64,000 nt of DNA, taken from contig NZ_JHYQ01000001.1 in the NCBI RefSeq assembly GCF_000621325.1, forward strand, positions 124,001 to 188,000, written 5' to 3'. The position numbers and the translations under genes are program-made. Shown here piece after piece: positions 28,057-35,792 of this stretch. The notes beneath the pieces are model-generated. The model was given only the letters and a program-made list of their open reading frames with translations, did no database searches and was not told where the DNA came from. Origin of the DNA: Thiothrix lacustris DSM 21227. GTDB lineage: Bacteria > Pseudomonadota > Gammaproteobacteria > Thiotrichales > Thiotrichaceae. Positions within the stretch are counted from its first letter, which is position 1. Each line of letters begins with the position of its first letter.

Positions 28057-28553
28057 GCTGGCATCTCCAATAATCTCATAACATCTTCCAGCCATAGTAG
28101 GATGGCATAGGTATCTCTGTTCTCACGTTTAGCGTAATCAATACCTGCTGATGTTCTGAAGTAGGTCTTATTATATTTACTATGGTTAACCTGCTTTTGT
28201 AGACCCGCTTTACATAGCATCTGGTTCAATGTAGGGGCATCAAGACCATACATTGTTGCTAACTCTGACACCTTGTAGTAAAGCTTATCACCTATCTTTT
28301 CTAATGGTTCTGCTGCTGCTAGGCCAAGAGGCCAGAGCCTCGCAGCCTTGACGGCTTGCTCGTTTACTGCTGAGGCTGGCAATGTCTGTTCGATTCGCTC
28401 TAACATTGTTGCTAACTCTGGCAGGTCATTCTCATTACAATATTCTTTGAGTAGTAGAACCGTAGTGCTTTTATCTAATCCTATAATATCGTTTAGTGCT
28501 GAAACTGTTTTAGCTGTAGCTAATAGTTTTTCTATTTGATTCAATGTTTCCAT
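28053..28553 (-). CDS. Hypothetical protein with winged-helix-like C-terminal half
   Basis: 166 residues. The second half (YKVSELATMYGLDAPTLNQM followed by LCKAGLQ and YFRTSAGIDYAKRENRDTY) looks like the DNA-binding part of phage antirepressor or regulatory proteins: a helix-turn-helix followed by a strand pair and a conserved aromatic. The first half is helical. It leads a three-gene coupled set (28553 to 27491). Possible regulator of the element. Confidence 0.55.
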   Translation of the reverse strand: METLNQIEKLLATAKTVSALNDIIGLDKSTTVLLLKEYCNENDLPELATMLERIEQTLPASAVNEQAVKAARLWPLGLAAAEPLEKIGDKLYYKVSELATMYGLDAPTLNQMLCKAGLQKQVNHSKYNKTYFRTSAGIDYAKRENRDTYAILLWLEDVMRLLEMPA

Positions 28554-28564
28554 AACTGCTCCTG

Positions 28565-28744
28565 TTATATCTGCTTTCTTGGATAGTAAATATCTATTCC
28601 TGCTTTTTCTTTTAATGATTTTCTATACTTGGCTCTTGTAGTTTGGTTTTGAATCCAGTCTTTAACGTTTTGCCCAGCGTGCCAAGCTACAAATAAACTC
28701 TTCTCAATGAAGGTCATATTTGAATTTTCTAAAATATCGTTCAT
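28565..28744 (-). CDS. 59-residue hypothetical protein
   Basis: MNDILENSNMTFIEKSLFVA continuing to GIDIYYPRKQI, 59 residues. An AAAGGTGA site lies about 6 bases before the ATG at 28744, and the gene ends 11 bases before the next start in the same direction. That spacing, with no other gene in the gap, supports it. It is basic and helical. Unrecognised. Confidence 0.6.
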   Translation of the reverse strand: MNDILENSNMTFIEKSLFVAWHAGQNVKDWIQNQTTRAKYRKSLKEKAGIDIYYPRKQI

Positions 28745-28780
28745 GTTTTATCACCTTTAGGGGGTTGAGTGCGTTTAAAT

Positions 28781-29074
28781 TTAAAGTATGTTAAGTGTCG
28801 TCTGTTCCGTCTCATAAACTGCCTTAGATAATATGCTATATGGATATAATGATACCGTCTTAGGGCGGAATCTTGTCTTACTTGAATGGGCTTTATAAAC
28901 AGGAATCCCATTTTCCTTACATAACTTCCTACATAAGTTGGATACTGTAAGGATATTGCTTCTGGTTAAGGCTTCATTGGTAAGTTTCTTAAGGCTGATT
29001 TCCTTTTGTAGGAAATTCCTAACGCTGTAATAATTCGCTATATCACATAGCTCTCGTGTTCCAGAGTCCTTCAT
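28781..29074 (-). CDS. Hypothetical protein, possibly DNA-binding
   Basis: 97 residues with an AAGGAG site 9 bases upstream. The middle (ALTRSNILTVSNLCRKLCKE) could be a helix-turn-helix, and the tail is basic (HSSKTRFRPKTVSLYPYSIL). First gene of the left-pointing gene train that runs to the KilA-N-like gene. A regulatory role is possible; no family recognised. Confidence 0.55.
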   Translation of the reverse strand: MKDSGTRELCDIANYYSVRNFLQKEISLKKLTNEALTRSNILTVSNLCRKLCKENGIPVYKAHSSKTRFRPKTVSLYPYSILSKAVYETEQTTLNIL

Positions 29075-29294
29075 TATTGTTATGCTCCTTTAATATCTAT
29101 TCTTGTATCTATAAAATCTATAGTATACGATAGTTTATACAAGTCAATGAATAGAACTCTATTATTTGTAGTTTTTTATTTGAGATTTTTAGGCTAACAT
29201 CTGGGTATCAGTATTTATAAAATGTTGGACTTCAATAATATAAAGGGATAGAGGATATACAATTGTGTAAATTGTAAACATAGAGGATATGTAT

Positions 29295-29531
29295 ATGAAT
29301 AATAATTTTGGAACAGGTATCTGGAATAATCTGAAGAATCCTTATGTCTATAGTTCTGCTGCTATAGGCTTAGGTATTGGCATCTATGAGGCTTCTACTA
29401 TTAAAGGTATCCAAGGTAATGAAATTGAATTGGGCGCGTTAGGCGCAATCACAGGAGCTGTAATAGGCAAAGGGCTTAAGCATATATCAGAACGACCTGA
29501 TGGCTTACCGTTCTGGAGACAATATAGATAA
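29295..29531 (+). CDS. Small glycine-rich membrane protein
   Basis: 78 residues from MNNNFGTGIWNNLKNPYVYS. I prefer the ATG at 29295 because AGAGG ends 8 bases upstream; the ATG at 29289 would leave only 2 bases. Hydrophobic glycine/alanine-rich segments (YSSAAIGLGIGIYEA, LGALGAITGAVIGKG) look like membrane helices, as in small phage coat or holin-like proteins, but no family is recognised. First gene of the right-pointing side. Confidence 0.55.
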   Translation: MNNNFGTGIWNNLKNPYVYSSAAIGLGIGIYEASTIKGIQGNEIELGALGAITGAVIGKGLKHISERPDGLPFWRQYR

Positions 29532-29533
29532 TA

Positions 29534-29576
29534 GGTGAGCGTTCTTAGCGAACGTCCCCAACCACAAGTTTGGGTA
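29534..29576. ncRNA. Structured repeat, copy 3
   Basis: GGTGAGC, hairpin 1 (GTTC TTAGC GAAC), then GTCCCCAACCACAAGTTTGG and GTA. It is shorter than copies 1 and 2, with stem changes that keep pairing (CCCAA with TTGGG). It sits between two convergent genes. Confidence 0.5.
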
Positions 29577-29582
29577 GGGGAA

Positions 29583-29867
29583 TTAAACTTTCCCCTTATT
29601 CCTGCCACTAAAGTCTATACCTAAATACCTATCGACTCTGGAATTAAGTAAATACTCTAATGATTCTCCTGAATCTATTCTATTCCTTGGTATGTTAGGC
29701 TTATATTTTCCATACTTAGATTGGATAGATTGTAGTGAATCTGAATATCTACTTACAGCAAGACTGGGATTACTGTAGCTTTTAGTATTAAAGATAAAAT
29801 GTTCTCTGCCTTTTATGTGGCAATTTAGGTAGAACTTTTCTGCAAGCGATAGCATTTTGTTATTCAT
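29583..29867 (-). CDS. Hypothetical protein
   Basis: 94 residues (MNNKMLSLAEKFYLNCHIKG...), basic and polar, with no membrane segment. Its start overlaps the end of the 153-residue gene by 8 bases, so the two form a pair. Not recognised. Confidence 0.5.
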   Translation of the reverse strand: MNNKMLSLAEKFYLNCHIKGREHFIFNTKSYSNPSLAVSRYSDSLQSIQSKYGKYKPNIPRNRIDSGESLEYLLNSRVDRYLGIDFSGRNKGKV

Positions 29868-30321
29868 CTTCTTGTTTCTTATACCCTGAATATAATCCTA
29901 CCGTCAGAGCTGCTGTTGTTGCTGTTCCTGCTGCTACCATATGTTTCCAGCTCCATGCTGAAAATTTTGCACCTAAGAATCCACCTGCTACCGTAGAGAA
30001 TTTATTTACTGTTTTATCAAAACTTTTTTTAACTGTTGAACTTAGTTCTTCTGCTATTGATGGGTTTGTCTTTGGCGCGTTTTTTCTTGCTGTTGCTGTA
30101 GCCGTTATTTTTGATTCCTGATGTACTTCATCCATAGCAATACTATTATTCATTTGACGTACCCTTTCTGACCCAGCTCTACCATGACGCTTCATATAGT
30201 TGGCTAAATGATCGTCATAGTTAAATTTAGTATGCTCCATTTCCATACTGTATCTATTAGAACTATTATATGTATCGTTTAACGTTTTGGGGTTTTTCTG
30301 TTGCTGTTTTCTCTTCTTCAT
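29860..30321 (-). CDS. Hypothetical protein with one C-terminal membrane helix
   Basis: About 153 residues from MKKRKQQQKNPKTLNDTYNS. I chose ATG 30321 because AAGGAG stands 9 bases upstream; the longer frame begins with TTG. A polar, basic first two thirds is followed by a hydrophobic stretch (HMVAAGTATTAALTVGLYSG, about 127-146) and a charged end. Coupled by overlap with the 94-residue gene. Not recognised. Confidence 0.55.
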   Translation of the reverse strand: MKKRKQQQKNPKTLNDTYNSSNRYSMEMEHTKFNYDDHLANYMKRHGRAGSERVRQMNNSIAMDEVHQESKITATATARKNAPKTNPSIAEELSSTVKKSFDKTVNKFSTVAGGFLGAKFSAWSWKHMVAAGTATTAALTVGLYSGYKKQEDE

Positions 30322-30477
30322 TACTTTCAACTCCTTATAGTATTTTTAAAAATTTATATATTATATTTTTAGACTAAGGCTTTTAAGTAAAAAAGTGAAG
30401 TGAAATCCGTAGCCCCCACCCTATATATATAAACTCATTATCCTTTGAATACGAACCTGGTGTGTGATTAGGGGTGT

Positions 30478-30530
30478 CTGTGGGAATGCGGGGAGTATCG
30501 CGGTCGATGCCCCCTCCGGTCTTTCCACAG
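30478..30530. other. GC-rich nested hairpin in the AT-rich element
   Basis: Outer stem CTGTGGGAA paired with TTTCCACAG (one mismatch), inner stem GGGG/CCCC around AGTATCGCGGTCGATG. It is a compact GC island in a 290-base gap without genes, between divergent genes at 30321 and 30613. In a rolling-circle element such a hairpin could be a single-strand origin or packaging signal; that role is a guess. Confidence 0.5.
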
Positions 30531-30612
30531 TCCTTATCTCAAGCCAACTTGAGCGGTTACGGAATCACATCAAACTGTTCATCAAATTCAAATAACCTTA
30601 GGAGGTTATATC

Positions 30613-31068
30613 ATGTTTAGTAAAATCAAAAACTTCTTTGTTTCTATTTATGAAACCATGAAGAGAAAAATTATTGGTACTTATGTTCGTTGTAAGAACT
30701 GGTTAGTAGACACACTAACAGGTGAAATCATGGATGACCTAGGCAACATGGATGTTAACCCAACCTTTTGGGATGCTGTCTGTAGAGCAAGCAACAATGT
30801 TGTATTAGGCAAGCGTGATACAGAAACAACCAAGAAGCGTGTTATAGGAGCTGTGATAAGAAATGCAACCATTGGTATTGGTGCTACTGGTGTTGCTGCT
30901 ATAGCTACTTTGTTTGGAGCGACCTTTATTGGTGCATTCTGGACAACTGTCATTACCTTCTATGGTGTTGCCTTTGTTTCCAATCTGGCATTGGAACTGT
31001 TCAAGAATCACATGCTTACCCAAATTGGTGCAGTGATGGGAAACTTAGCAGACTTTTCTGCTGAATAA
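30613..31068 (+). CDS. Hypothetical membrane protein
   Basis: 151 residues with a strong AGGAGG 7 bases before the ATG. Amphipathic basic N terminus (MFSKIKNFFVSIYETMKRKI), a polar middle, then two hydrophobic segments (ATIGIGATGVAAIATLFGAT and IGAFWTTVITFYGVAFVSNL, about 92-135). An intrinsic terminator follows 23 bases after the stop. Expression signals are the best of the element, which fits a structural or abundant protein. Not recognised. Confidence 0.65.
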   Translation: MFSKIKNFFVSIYETMKRKIIGTYVRCKNWLVDTLTGEIMDDLGNMDVNPTFWDAVCRASNNVVLGKRDTETTKKRVIGAVIRNATIGIGATGVAAIATLFGATFIGAFWTTVITFYGVAFVSNLALELFKNHMLTQIGAVMGNLADFSAE

Positions 31069-31091
31069 AATCCAACTGCCTCTATCAATGT

Positions 31092-31126
31092 AGCCCTGTG
31101 GGAGAAATCTCATGGGGCTTTTTTTT
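31092..31126 (+). terminator. Intrinsic terminator before the integrase gene
   Basis: AGCCCTGTGGGAG AAAT CTCATGGGGCT followed by eight T. It ends the 151-residue membrane-protein gene and lies 20 bases before the integrase ATG, so the integrase depends on readthrough or a promoter inside the hairpin region. Confidence 0.8.
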
Positions 31127-31145
31127 GCCTAAAGGAATCTTAATT

Positions 31146-32450
31146 ATGAAAACCATTTGTCCTGTATCTGTATGGAATACACTATCATCTGAAGTATTCT
31201 TCTATTCTGAATTTAATCTAACTGGACTCAAGTTAGATAAAGCTAATCGGTATCTTGCTTCACTGAAGCGTAGGATTATGACTATCTCTAATGGTAGTTC
31301 TGATTTTGATACTGCTGTATCTGAATCCCGTATAGTTGTAGCTGGATATAATAAGGCTATGAACGACCTATTGGCTGAAGTATATGAACCGATACGTACA
31401 GATTTTGAATTAAATATGAATGTATCAAATCTTGTTCCTGTTGCCCCTGTTCCTGTAAGTGAGAGGCTCTCAGAGAGCCGAGCTAAGGTCGAATCTATTG
31501 AAGCTCTACTTGTGAGGGTTCAAGAATTTATGAGGACTAAGGGCTATTCTCGTAAGACAGAGCAGGCTTATCTGATATGGATTAAGAGATACATATCCTT
31601 TAATAATAATAGACATCCTTCAAAACTGAATCATCTGAATATTGAGGCATTCATTAATCATCTGGTAAATGTTGATAAGGTTGCTATAGCGACTCAGCGG
31701 CAGGCGTTTAACGGTGTAATGTTTCTGTATCTGAAATTTCTTCAGGTGAAATTAGACCCAATGAGTTCTATGAAGCTGTCATCTAAGCAAGTTAAGTTGC
31801 CTACTGTCCTGAATAAGGATGAAGTAGCTAAACTATTTACTGAATTATCTGGGACACAGCTACTTATAGGTAAGTTGCTATATGGAACAGGTATGAGACT
31901 TATGGAGTGTGCGACACTCCGTATTAGAGACATAGACTTTCAACGTGGTGAGATTCATATACACTCTGGTAAGGGTGGTAAGGATAGGATTCTTATGTTA
32001 CCTAAAACTCTTACTGCTGAAATGAAGGAACATGTTAACTCCGTAGCTGATATACACGCTAAGGATTTAGCTAATGGTTGGGGTAAAGTTGTTATACCTT
32101 GGCTTAAGGGTAATAAACTTAAGGCTCGTCAATCTGAATTAGGCTATCAGTTCTTGTTCCCTGCTTCTAAGATTTATGTTGATAAGGATTCTAATGAGTG
32201 CTTTAGGCATCATATCCATGAGACGTATATACAGAAGACTTTACGCAGTGCTGGCCTGAAGGCTGGTATCACTAAGGGCGTGTATCCCCACTGTCTCAGA
32301 CATTCATTTGCCACAGCTCTACTTGAAGCGGGCTATGACATTAGGTCTCTACAGGAACTTATGGGACATTCCGATATTAGCACGACATCTGTATATCTCC
32401 ATGTAGCTAACATAAGTGCTAACGGTTGCAGGTCTCCACTGGACTTGTGA
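31146..32450 (+). CDS. Integron-type tyrosine integrase (IntI-like)
   Basis: 434 residues from MKTICPVSVWNTLSSE (ATG 31146, AAAGGAA upstream). The C-terminal 315 residues match integron integrases closely: SAM-like core-binding domain (MRTKGYSRKTEQAYLIWIKR), Arg251 (GTGMRLMECATLRIRD), the extra segment typical of IntI proteins (GYQFLFPASK near residue 335 and HHIHETYIQK), H382-x-x-R385 (HCLRHSFAT), GHSDISTT and nucleophile Tyr417. About 115 N-terminal residues are extra compared with ordinary IntI. The cassette-like DNA lies on the 3' side of the gene, opposite to the usual integron layout. Confidence 0.85.
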   Translation: MKTICPVSVWNTLSSEVFFYSEFNLTGLKLDKANRYLASLKRRIMTISNGSSDFDTAVSESRIVVAGYNKAMNDLLAEVYEPIRTDFELNMNVSNLVPVAPVPVSERLSESRAKVESIEALLVRVQEFMRTKGYSRKTEQAYLIWIKRYISFNNNRHPSKLNHLNIEAFINHLVNVDKVAIATQRQAFNGVMFLYLKFLQVKLDPMSSMKLSSKQVKLPTVLNKDEVAKLFTELSGTQLLIGKLLYGTGMRLMECATLRIRDIDFQRGEIHIHSGKGGKDRILMLPKTLTAEMKEHVNSVADIHAKDLANGWGKVVIPWLKGNKLKARQSELGYQFLFPASKIYVDKDSNECFRHHIHETYIQKTLRSAGLKAGITKGVYPHCLRHSFATALLEAGYDIRSLQELMGHSDISTTSVYLHVANISANGCRSPLDL

Positions 32451-32496
32451 TAACGGTTTCTTCATCCGGGGTTTGCTGGTAACATTCCCTAGTAGC

Positions 32497-32549
32497 ATTT
32501 AACAAGATGTTGCAGGCAGACCTACGGCTGCTGAACTAAAACGTTATCC
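32497..32549 (+). other. attC/attI-like recombination site beside the integrase
   Basis: R''-like ATTTAAC (32497) and R'-like GTTATCC (32543) enclose an imperfect stem. GTTGCAGGCAG pairs with CTGCTGAAC when two G bases are left extrahelical, the hallmark of folded attC sites. It starts 47 bases after the integrase stop and 69 bases before the next gene. The R' box fits GTTRRRY only in part. Confidence 0.5.
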
Positions 32550-32565
32550 CACTTAAGGAAAAGAC

Positions 32566-33075
32566 ATGTCTAGCAAAATCAAAGACTGGATATTAACCAA
32601 GCAATTTTCGGCCGATGGATACTTCTCTCCAAGGGGCTTTGCACGCGAAGTCACCCTCTACCAGACCCAACTCGATCATTCCTTCTTTCTCTCTATGTTC
32701 AATGGAATTGCAAAGGCTTCGTCATTTGCTGATGGGACTGATCGCTCGCAATATCGTCAATTAATCTCTGCTATTCAATCCGTCACTAACAAACAACAGG
32801 CATATTGGTTCTACGGTATTGATCCCGATAATGCTTTATCCCTGCTGTCGTGGGTGCGTGAAAATAACTATGATTACAACACCGAGTGGCTTCTCAATAG
32901 CTTCGAGAGTTCACCTGCACCACAAGGTGGCGTATCATGGCTTGGTCTTGTCGCAACCGATAAACAATGGCTACTCCTGTTTGAACACAATCCAGGCAAC
33001 GTGTTTAGGATAACGCTTCATGGCTCGCATGATTTATGCTCAGCGGTCATGCAAATACTAAACATCGGGGAATAA
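32566..33075 (+). CDS. Hypothetical cassette-like gene
   Basis: 169 residues (MSSKIKDWILTKQFSADGYF...), soluble, with aromatic clusters and no signal peptide. AAGGAAAAG precedes the ATG. It begins 23 bases after a possible recombination box and is followed after 225 bases by an attC-like fold, as expected for the gene of an integron cassette. Base composition is between the core and the AT-rich element. Not recognised. Confidence 0.6.
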   Translation: MSSKIKDWILTKQFSADGYFSPRGFAREVTLYQTQLDHSFFLSMFNGIAKASSFADGTDRSQYRQLISAIQSVTNKQQAYWFYGIDPDNALSLLSWVRENNYDYNTEWLLNSFESSPAPQGGVSWLGLVATDKQWLLLFEHNPGNVFRITLHGSHDLCSAVMQILNIGE

Positions 33076-33299
33076 CACATCGTACCGATCTGATAGACTG
33101 ATGGTGATAAATTTATCCCCTACTGATAAAAAGTGCGGCTACGGTTCAATTGCTAAAAATATGTTCATTTGCTAAAAAGCTGCCTAGCTAATTTTCATGA
33201 TGATTTGATACGTGATATAACGTTGGCTCAATTAAGAAGGTTAGGGTAGGTGTTCTCATAACAATAAGCAGTCGATTCTTTGCATATTCAAAATCATAG

Positions 33300-33390
33300 G
33301 ATAACAAGGCTCTCGACGACGGACGCGGTGACAGCCCGCGACTCCGTTTTGATTACTTCCCGCCGCGCCCGTCAATTCGGACGTTGAGGC
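33300..33390 (+). other. attC-like site 2
   Basis: GATAACA at the left, GTTGAGG (33383-33389) at the right, and an inner stem GACGGACGCGG (33318) with CCGCGCCCGTC (33363) that pairs except at one position. CAATTCGGACGTT before the right box resembles common L'-R' ends of attC sites. Orientation fits cassettes read on the plus strand. Confidence 0.6.
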
Positions 33391-33490
33391 TGTAGAAAAA
33401 CCTCCAAACCACTTTTTCGATTTTTTGGAATTGAACGAAAAACAAACAATCGTGCAATTCTACGTAGATCTTTGAGGAGTTTTCAGTGAA

Positions 33491-33841
33491 ATGAGCCAAA
33501 CTATGATCATTTCTTTTGGTGATAATGTCAGGGTGCTTTCATCCTCAGAAACAGACAGATTAGGTCTCTCTGGGAAGGTTGGCCAAGTGTACGGTGAAAC
33601 CACCCCTTCCGTAACAAACGTGGAAGTAATTGGCGAGTTAAGGGAAGACTATGCTATCAATGTTTCCTTGGATGATGCAGGTTCAGATTTTTGGTTTGCA
33701 TCTCAATTGTTAGAGTTCGTAGATCATGCTGACGGTACAGAAATCGTTATTGGCAACCATCGTGCAGTGCGCAAAGCCGATGGGAGCTGGGAAGAGTCAG
33801 AGGTTTCCCAGAACAAAAAATGGTGGCAATTTTGGAAATGA
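33491..33841 (+). CDS. Hypothetical cassette-like protein
   Basis: 116 residues (MSQTMIISFGDNVRVLSSSE...). It appears to be a small beta-rich protein with a KOW/SH3-like start (GDNVRVLSS...GLSGKVGQVYGE) and a C-terminal KWWQFWK. AGGAG lies about 14 bases before the ATG. It begins 108 bases after attC-like site 2. I have the impression that related proteins occur as orphan genes in cassettes, but I cannot check this. Function unknown. Confidence 0.6.
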   Translation: MSQTMIISFGDNVRVLSSSETDRLGLSGKVGQVYGETTPSVTNVEVIGELREDYAINVSLDDAGSDFWFASQLLEFVDHADGTEIVIGNHRAVRKADGSWEESEVSQNKKWWQFWK

Positions 33842-33873
33842 ATACTCATAAAAAGAGATGAAACAGTTGATGC

Positions 33874-33945
33874 GGTTTTATCCACATAAACAAAACCTTC
33901 AGTGATAACTTTCCTGAAATTGCTCAAGCCGTAGGGAATTTTCAT
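33874..33945 (-). pseudogene. 5' fragment of an AAA-ATPase gene
   Basis: Minus-strand frame from 33945 reads MKIPYGLSNFRKVITEGFVY then VDKT, the first 24 residues of the PF09820-type ATPase found complete at 35409. After that similarity stops at the end of the neighbouring cassette-like gene. It lies tail-on to the larger copy, so this spot once carried two copies in tandem. Confidence 0.65.
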
Positions 33946-33972
33946 TGTATTTTCACCACATTCAGTTGTTCA

Positions 33973-35409
33973 CTATCGGTCAGCACCACCCACGCGCTGA
34001 GTTTGGGCAATGTGGCGATTTCGGGCACAGACAGATAGCCCTGCACTTGCGTAATACCCTCTTCCCGCTTGGCTTCCCAGCCATTCACACCTTCGGATTT
34101 TTTGGCGTATTTCAGTTCGATCAGATGCTGATGCTGATGCCACTGCCGATGCTAAGCCACGATTGGGAATCTCAATCTGGTTACGGCGCTCCAGTTCCGC
34201 TTTGAAATACTGGAAATACATCTCTTGCATCACATGGTTGGGGATAGCAAACACCTCACCAGCCAACTCTTCGCGTTGCAGCGACACAAACCCCATATAG
34301 GCTAACAAGCTGATGAAATCATCCCGAAAAAAGCCTTTGTCGAAATCAAATTTTTCCGCCTGTCGTGCGATGACTTCGCCCATGTTGAGCAACTCATCCA
34401 GCACCTTGTAATTGTCTTCACGGTCGCCGATGCCGAACAGCCCCATTAACTTGCCATAGTCGGAGGCAATATTCGCATCCAGCATTTTTTTCGGATAAGC
34501 ACAGCGTTTTGTGTCGAAATTATCCAGAAAATACAGCACCATATTGGCGTTATAAACCGTTTCAGGGGCATCCGCGTGGAAGCGGTAGCCGTTGTACCAA
34601 CGGGTCACATCCTCCAGCAACACTGAGGCATCCAGATGGCAATCGACCGCTAAAGGCTGGAGTAAACCCGCTACTTCATCCTTGGTAAAACCAACTGCGG
34701 CATTGAAGTCTTCTTGTAGCGACAGGTTTTTGCCGATATTAAACCCACTGGTCAGGCTATCCAGCATGATCGGCGTAACCCCCGTGATGAACAAACGGTC
34801 TACAGTGCCGCGCTGGGTAGCTGCCTTGATGGTTTCGTAAAAACTGCGCACGAAACCGCCCTTGCCGACGATAGCTTTGAACAGTGGCATATTCTCCGCC
34901 AGTATCGAATTGGCGAAATGGTCGTATTCGTCGATCAATAAAAAGACTTTTTGCCCTTCAGCCGCCTTGAAAAACGATTCCATTTTTTCGTAGGGGGACA
35001 GGCTTTGCGCAACACTGGTGATGGCTTCAGGCGGATAGTGGTAACGTTCAAGGGTGCGTTGCAAAGCCAAGTCGACTTTGTGGGTAAACGCACGGTAAAC
35101 CGATTCCGCGCTATCCGTGGCAATCCCGCTGAACTCCATAAACAGCACCTGATAGCTGCTACGCGTCGGGGTGGGGTGTTGCCCGATGTGGAGTTTGGAA
35201 AAGATTGCGTCGAAATCCCCTTGGTGCTTTACGTCGTAGTAATACTCCAGTGCCGAGATGAACAGGCTTTTACCGAAACGGCGCGGGCGCAACAGAAAGT
35301 GGTACTGCCCATCGGCTTCTAACGCGGCGATGTAGGCGGTTTTGTCCACATAGACAAAACCTTCGGTGATGACTTTCTTGAAATTGCTCAAGCCGTAGGG
35401 GATTTTCAT
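33973..35409 (-). pseudogene. AAA-ATPase (PF09820-type) with broken nuclease end
   Basis: From 35409 the frame encodes MKIPYGLSNFKKVITEGFVY, Walker A LRPRRFGKSLF (residues 39-49), Walker B VFLLIDEYDHF and the family motif YNGYRF (near 290), for about 415 good residues. After RGLASAV the sequence jumps, out of frame, into what should be the PD-(D/E)XK domain: the other frame reads QHLIELKYAKKSEGVNGWEA to LSAWVVLTDSEQL. So about 100 residues are deleted and the nuclease core is frameshifted. The ATPase half could still be made, but the usual ATPase-nuclease protein cannot. Confidence 0.75.
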
Positions 35410-35470
35410 GGCACGTCCTGCACGGTGGTGATGTGGCAGATGATAGCATATAGCCATGTAGCGTTTACGC

Positions 35471-35498
35471 TTGACACATCAAATCTCGTACATACAAT
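35471..35498 (+). promoter_or_regulatory. Sigma70-type promoter of the BrnTA pair
   Basis: TTGACA (35471) and TACAAT (35493) spaced by 16 bases, just upstream of the toxin ATG at 35505. Very short leader, no strong ribosome site. Confidence 0.65.
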
Positions 35499-35504
35499 GT
35501 AACT

Positions 35505-35792
35505 ATGATGAAATTCGAGTGGGATACAGCAAAAGCTGCTTCAAATCAGCGTAAACATGGCATTTCTTTTGAGGAAGCCAAGTCGGTTTTCTTTGATGAA
35601 TTTGCTGTGCAATTTTACGATGAGGGACATTCGGATGTGGAAGACCGTTTTTTGATGCTCGGTCTTAGTGATGAATCCAAAATCCTGCTTGTTTGCCACT
35701 GTGAGCGTGATTCAGGCACTACCATCAGAATCATCTCAGCTCGCAAAGCAACCAAAAATGAACGTCAACACTACAAAGGTAGCGTGCCATGA
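35505..35792 (+). CDS. brnT: BrnT-family toxin (type II RNase)
   Basis: 95 residues matching BrnT, a RelE-like ribonuclease toxin that halts translation: MKFEWDTAKAASNQRKHGIS FEEA start, FDEGHSD-like middle (YDEGHSDVEDRFLMLG) and the conserved IRIISARKATKNERQHY end. It overlaps the antitoxin gene by 4 bases. In this family the complex with BrnA represses its own promoter. It lies within cassette-like DNA, where toxin-antitoxin pairs commonly stabilise arrays. Confidence 0.88.
   Translation: MMKFEWDTAKAASNQRKHGISFEEAKSVFFDEFAVQFYDEGHSDVEDRFLMLGLSDESKILLVCHCERDSGTTIRIISARKATKNERQHYKGSVP

Noticed and set aside
22645-32450. Complete filamentous prophage
   Set aside because: Only the replication protein matches; no Zot/gene I ATPase, gene III-like or recognised coat gene was found, so I call it an element, not a phage.
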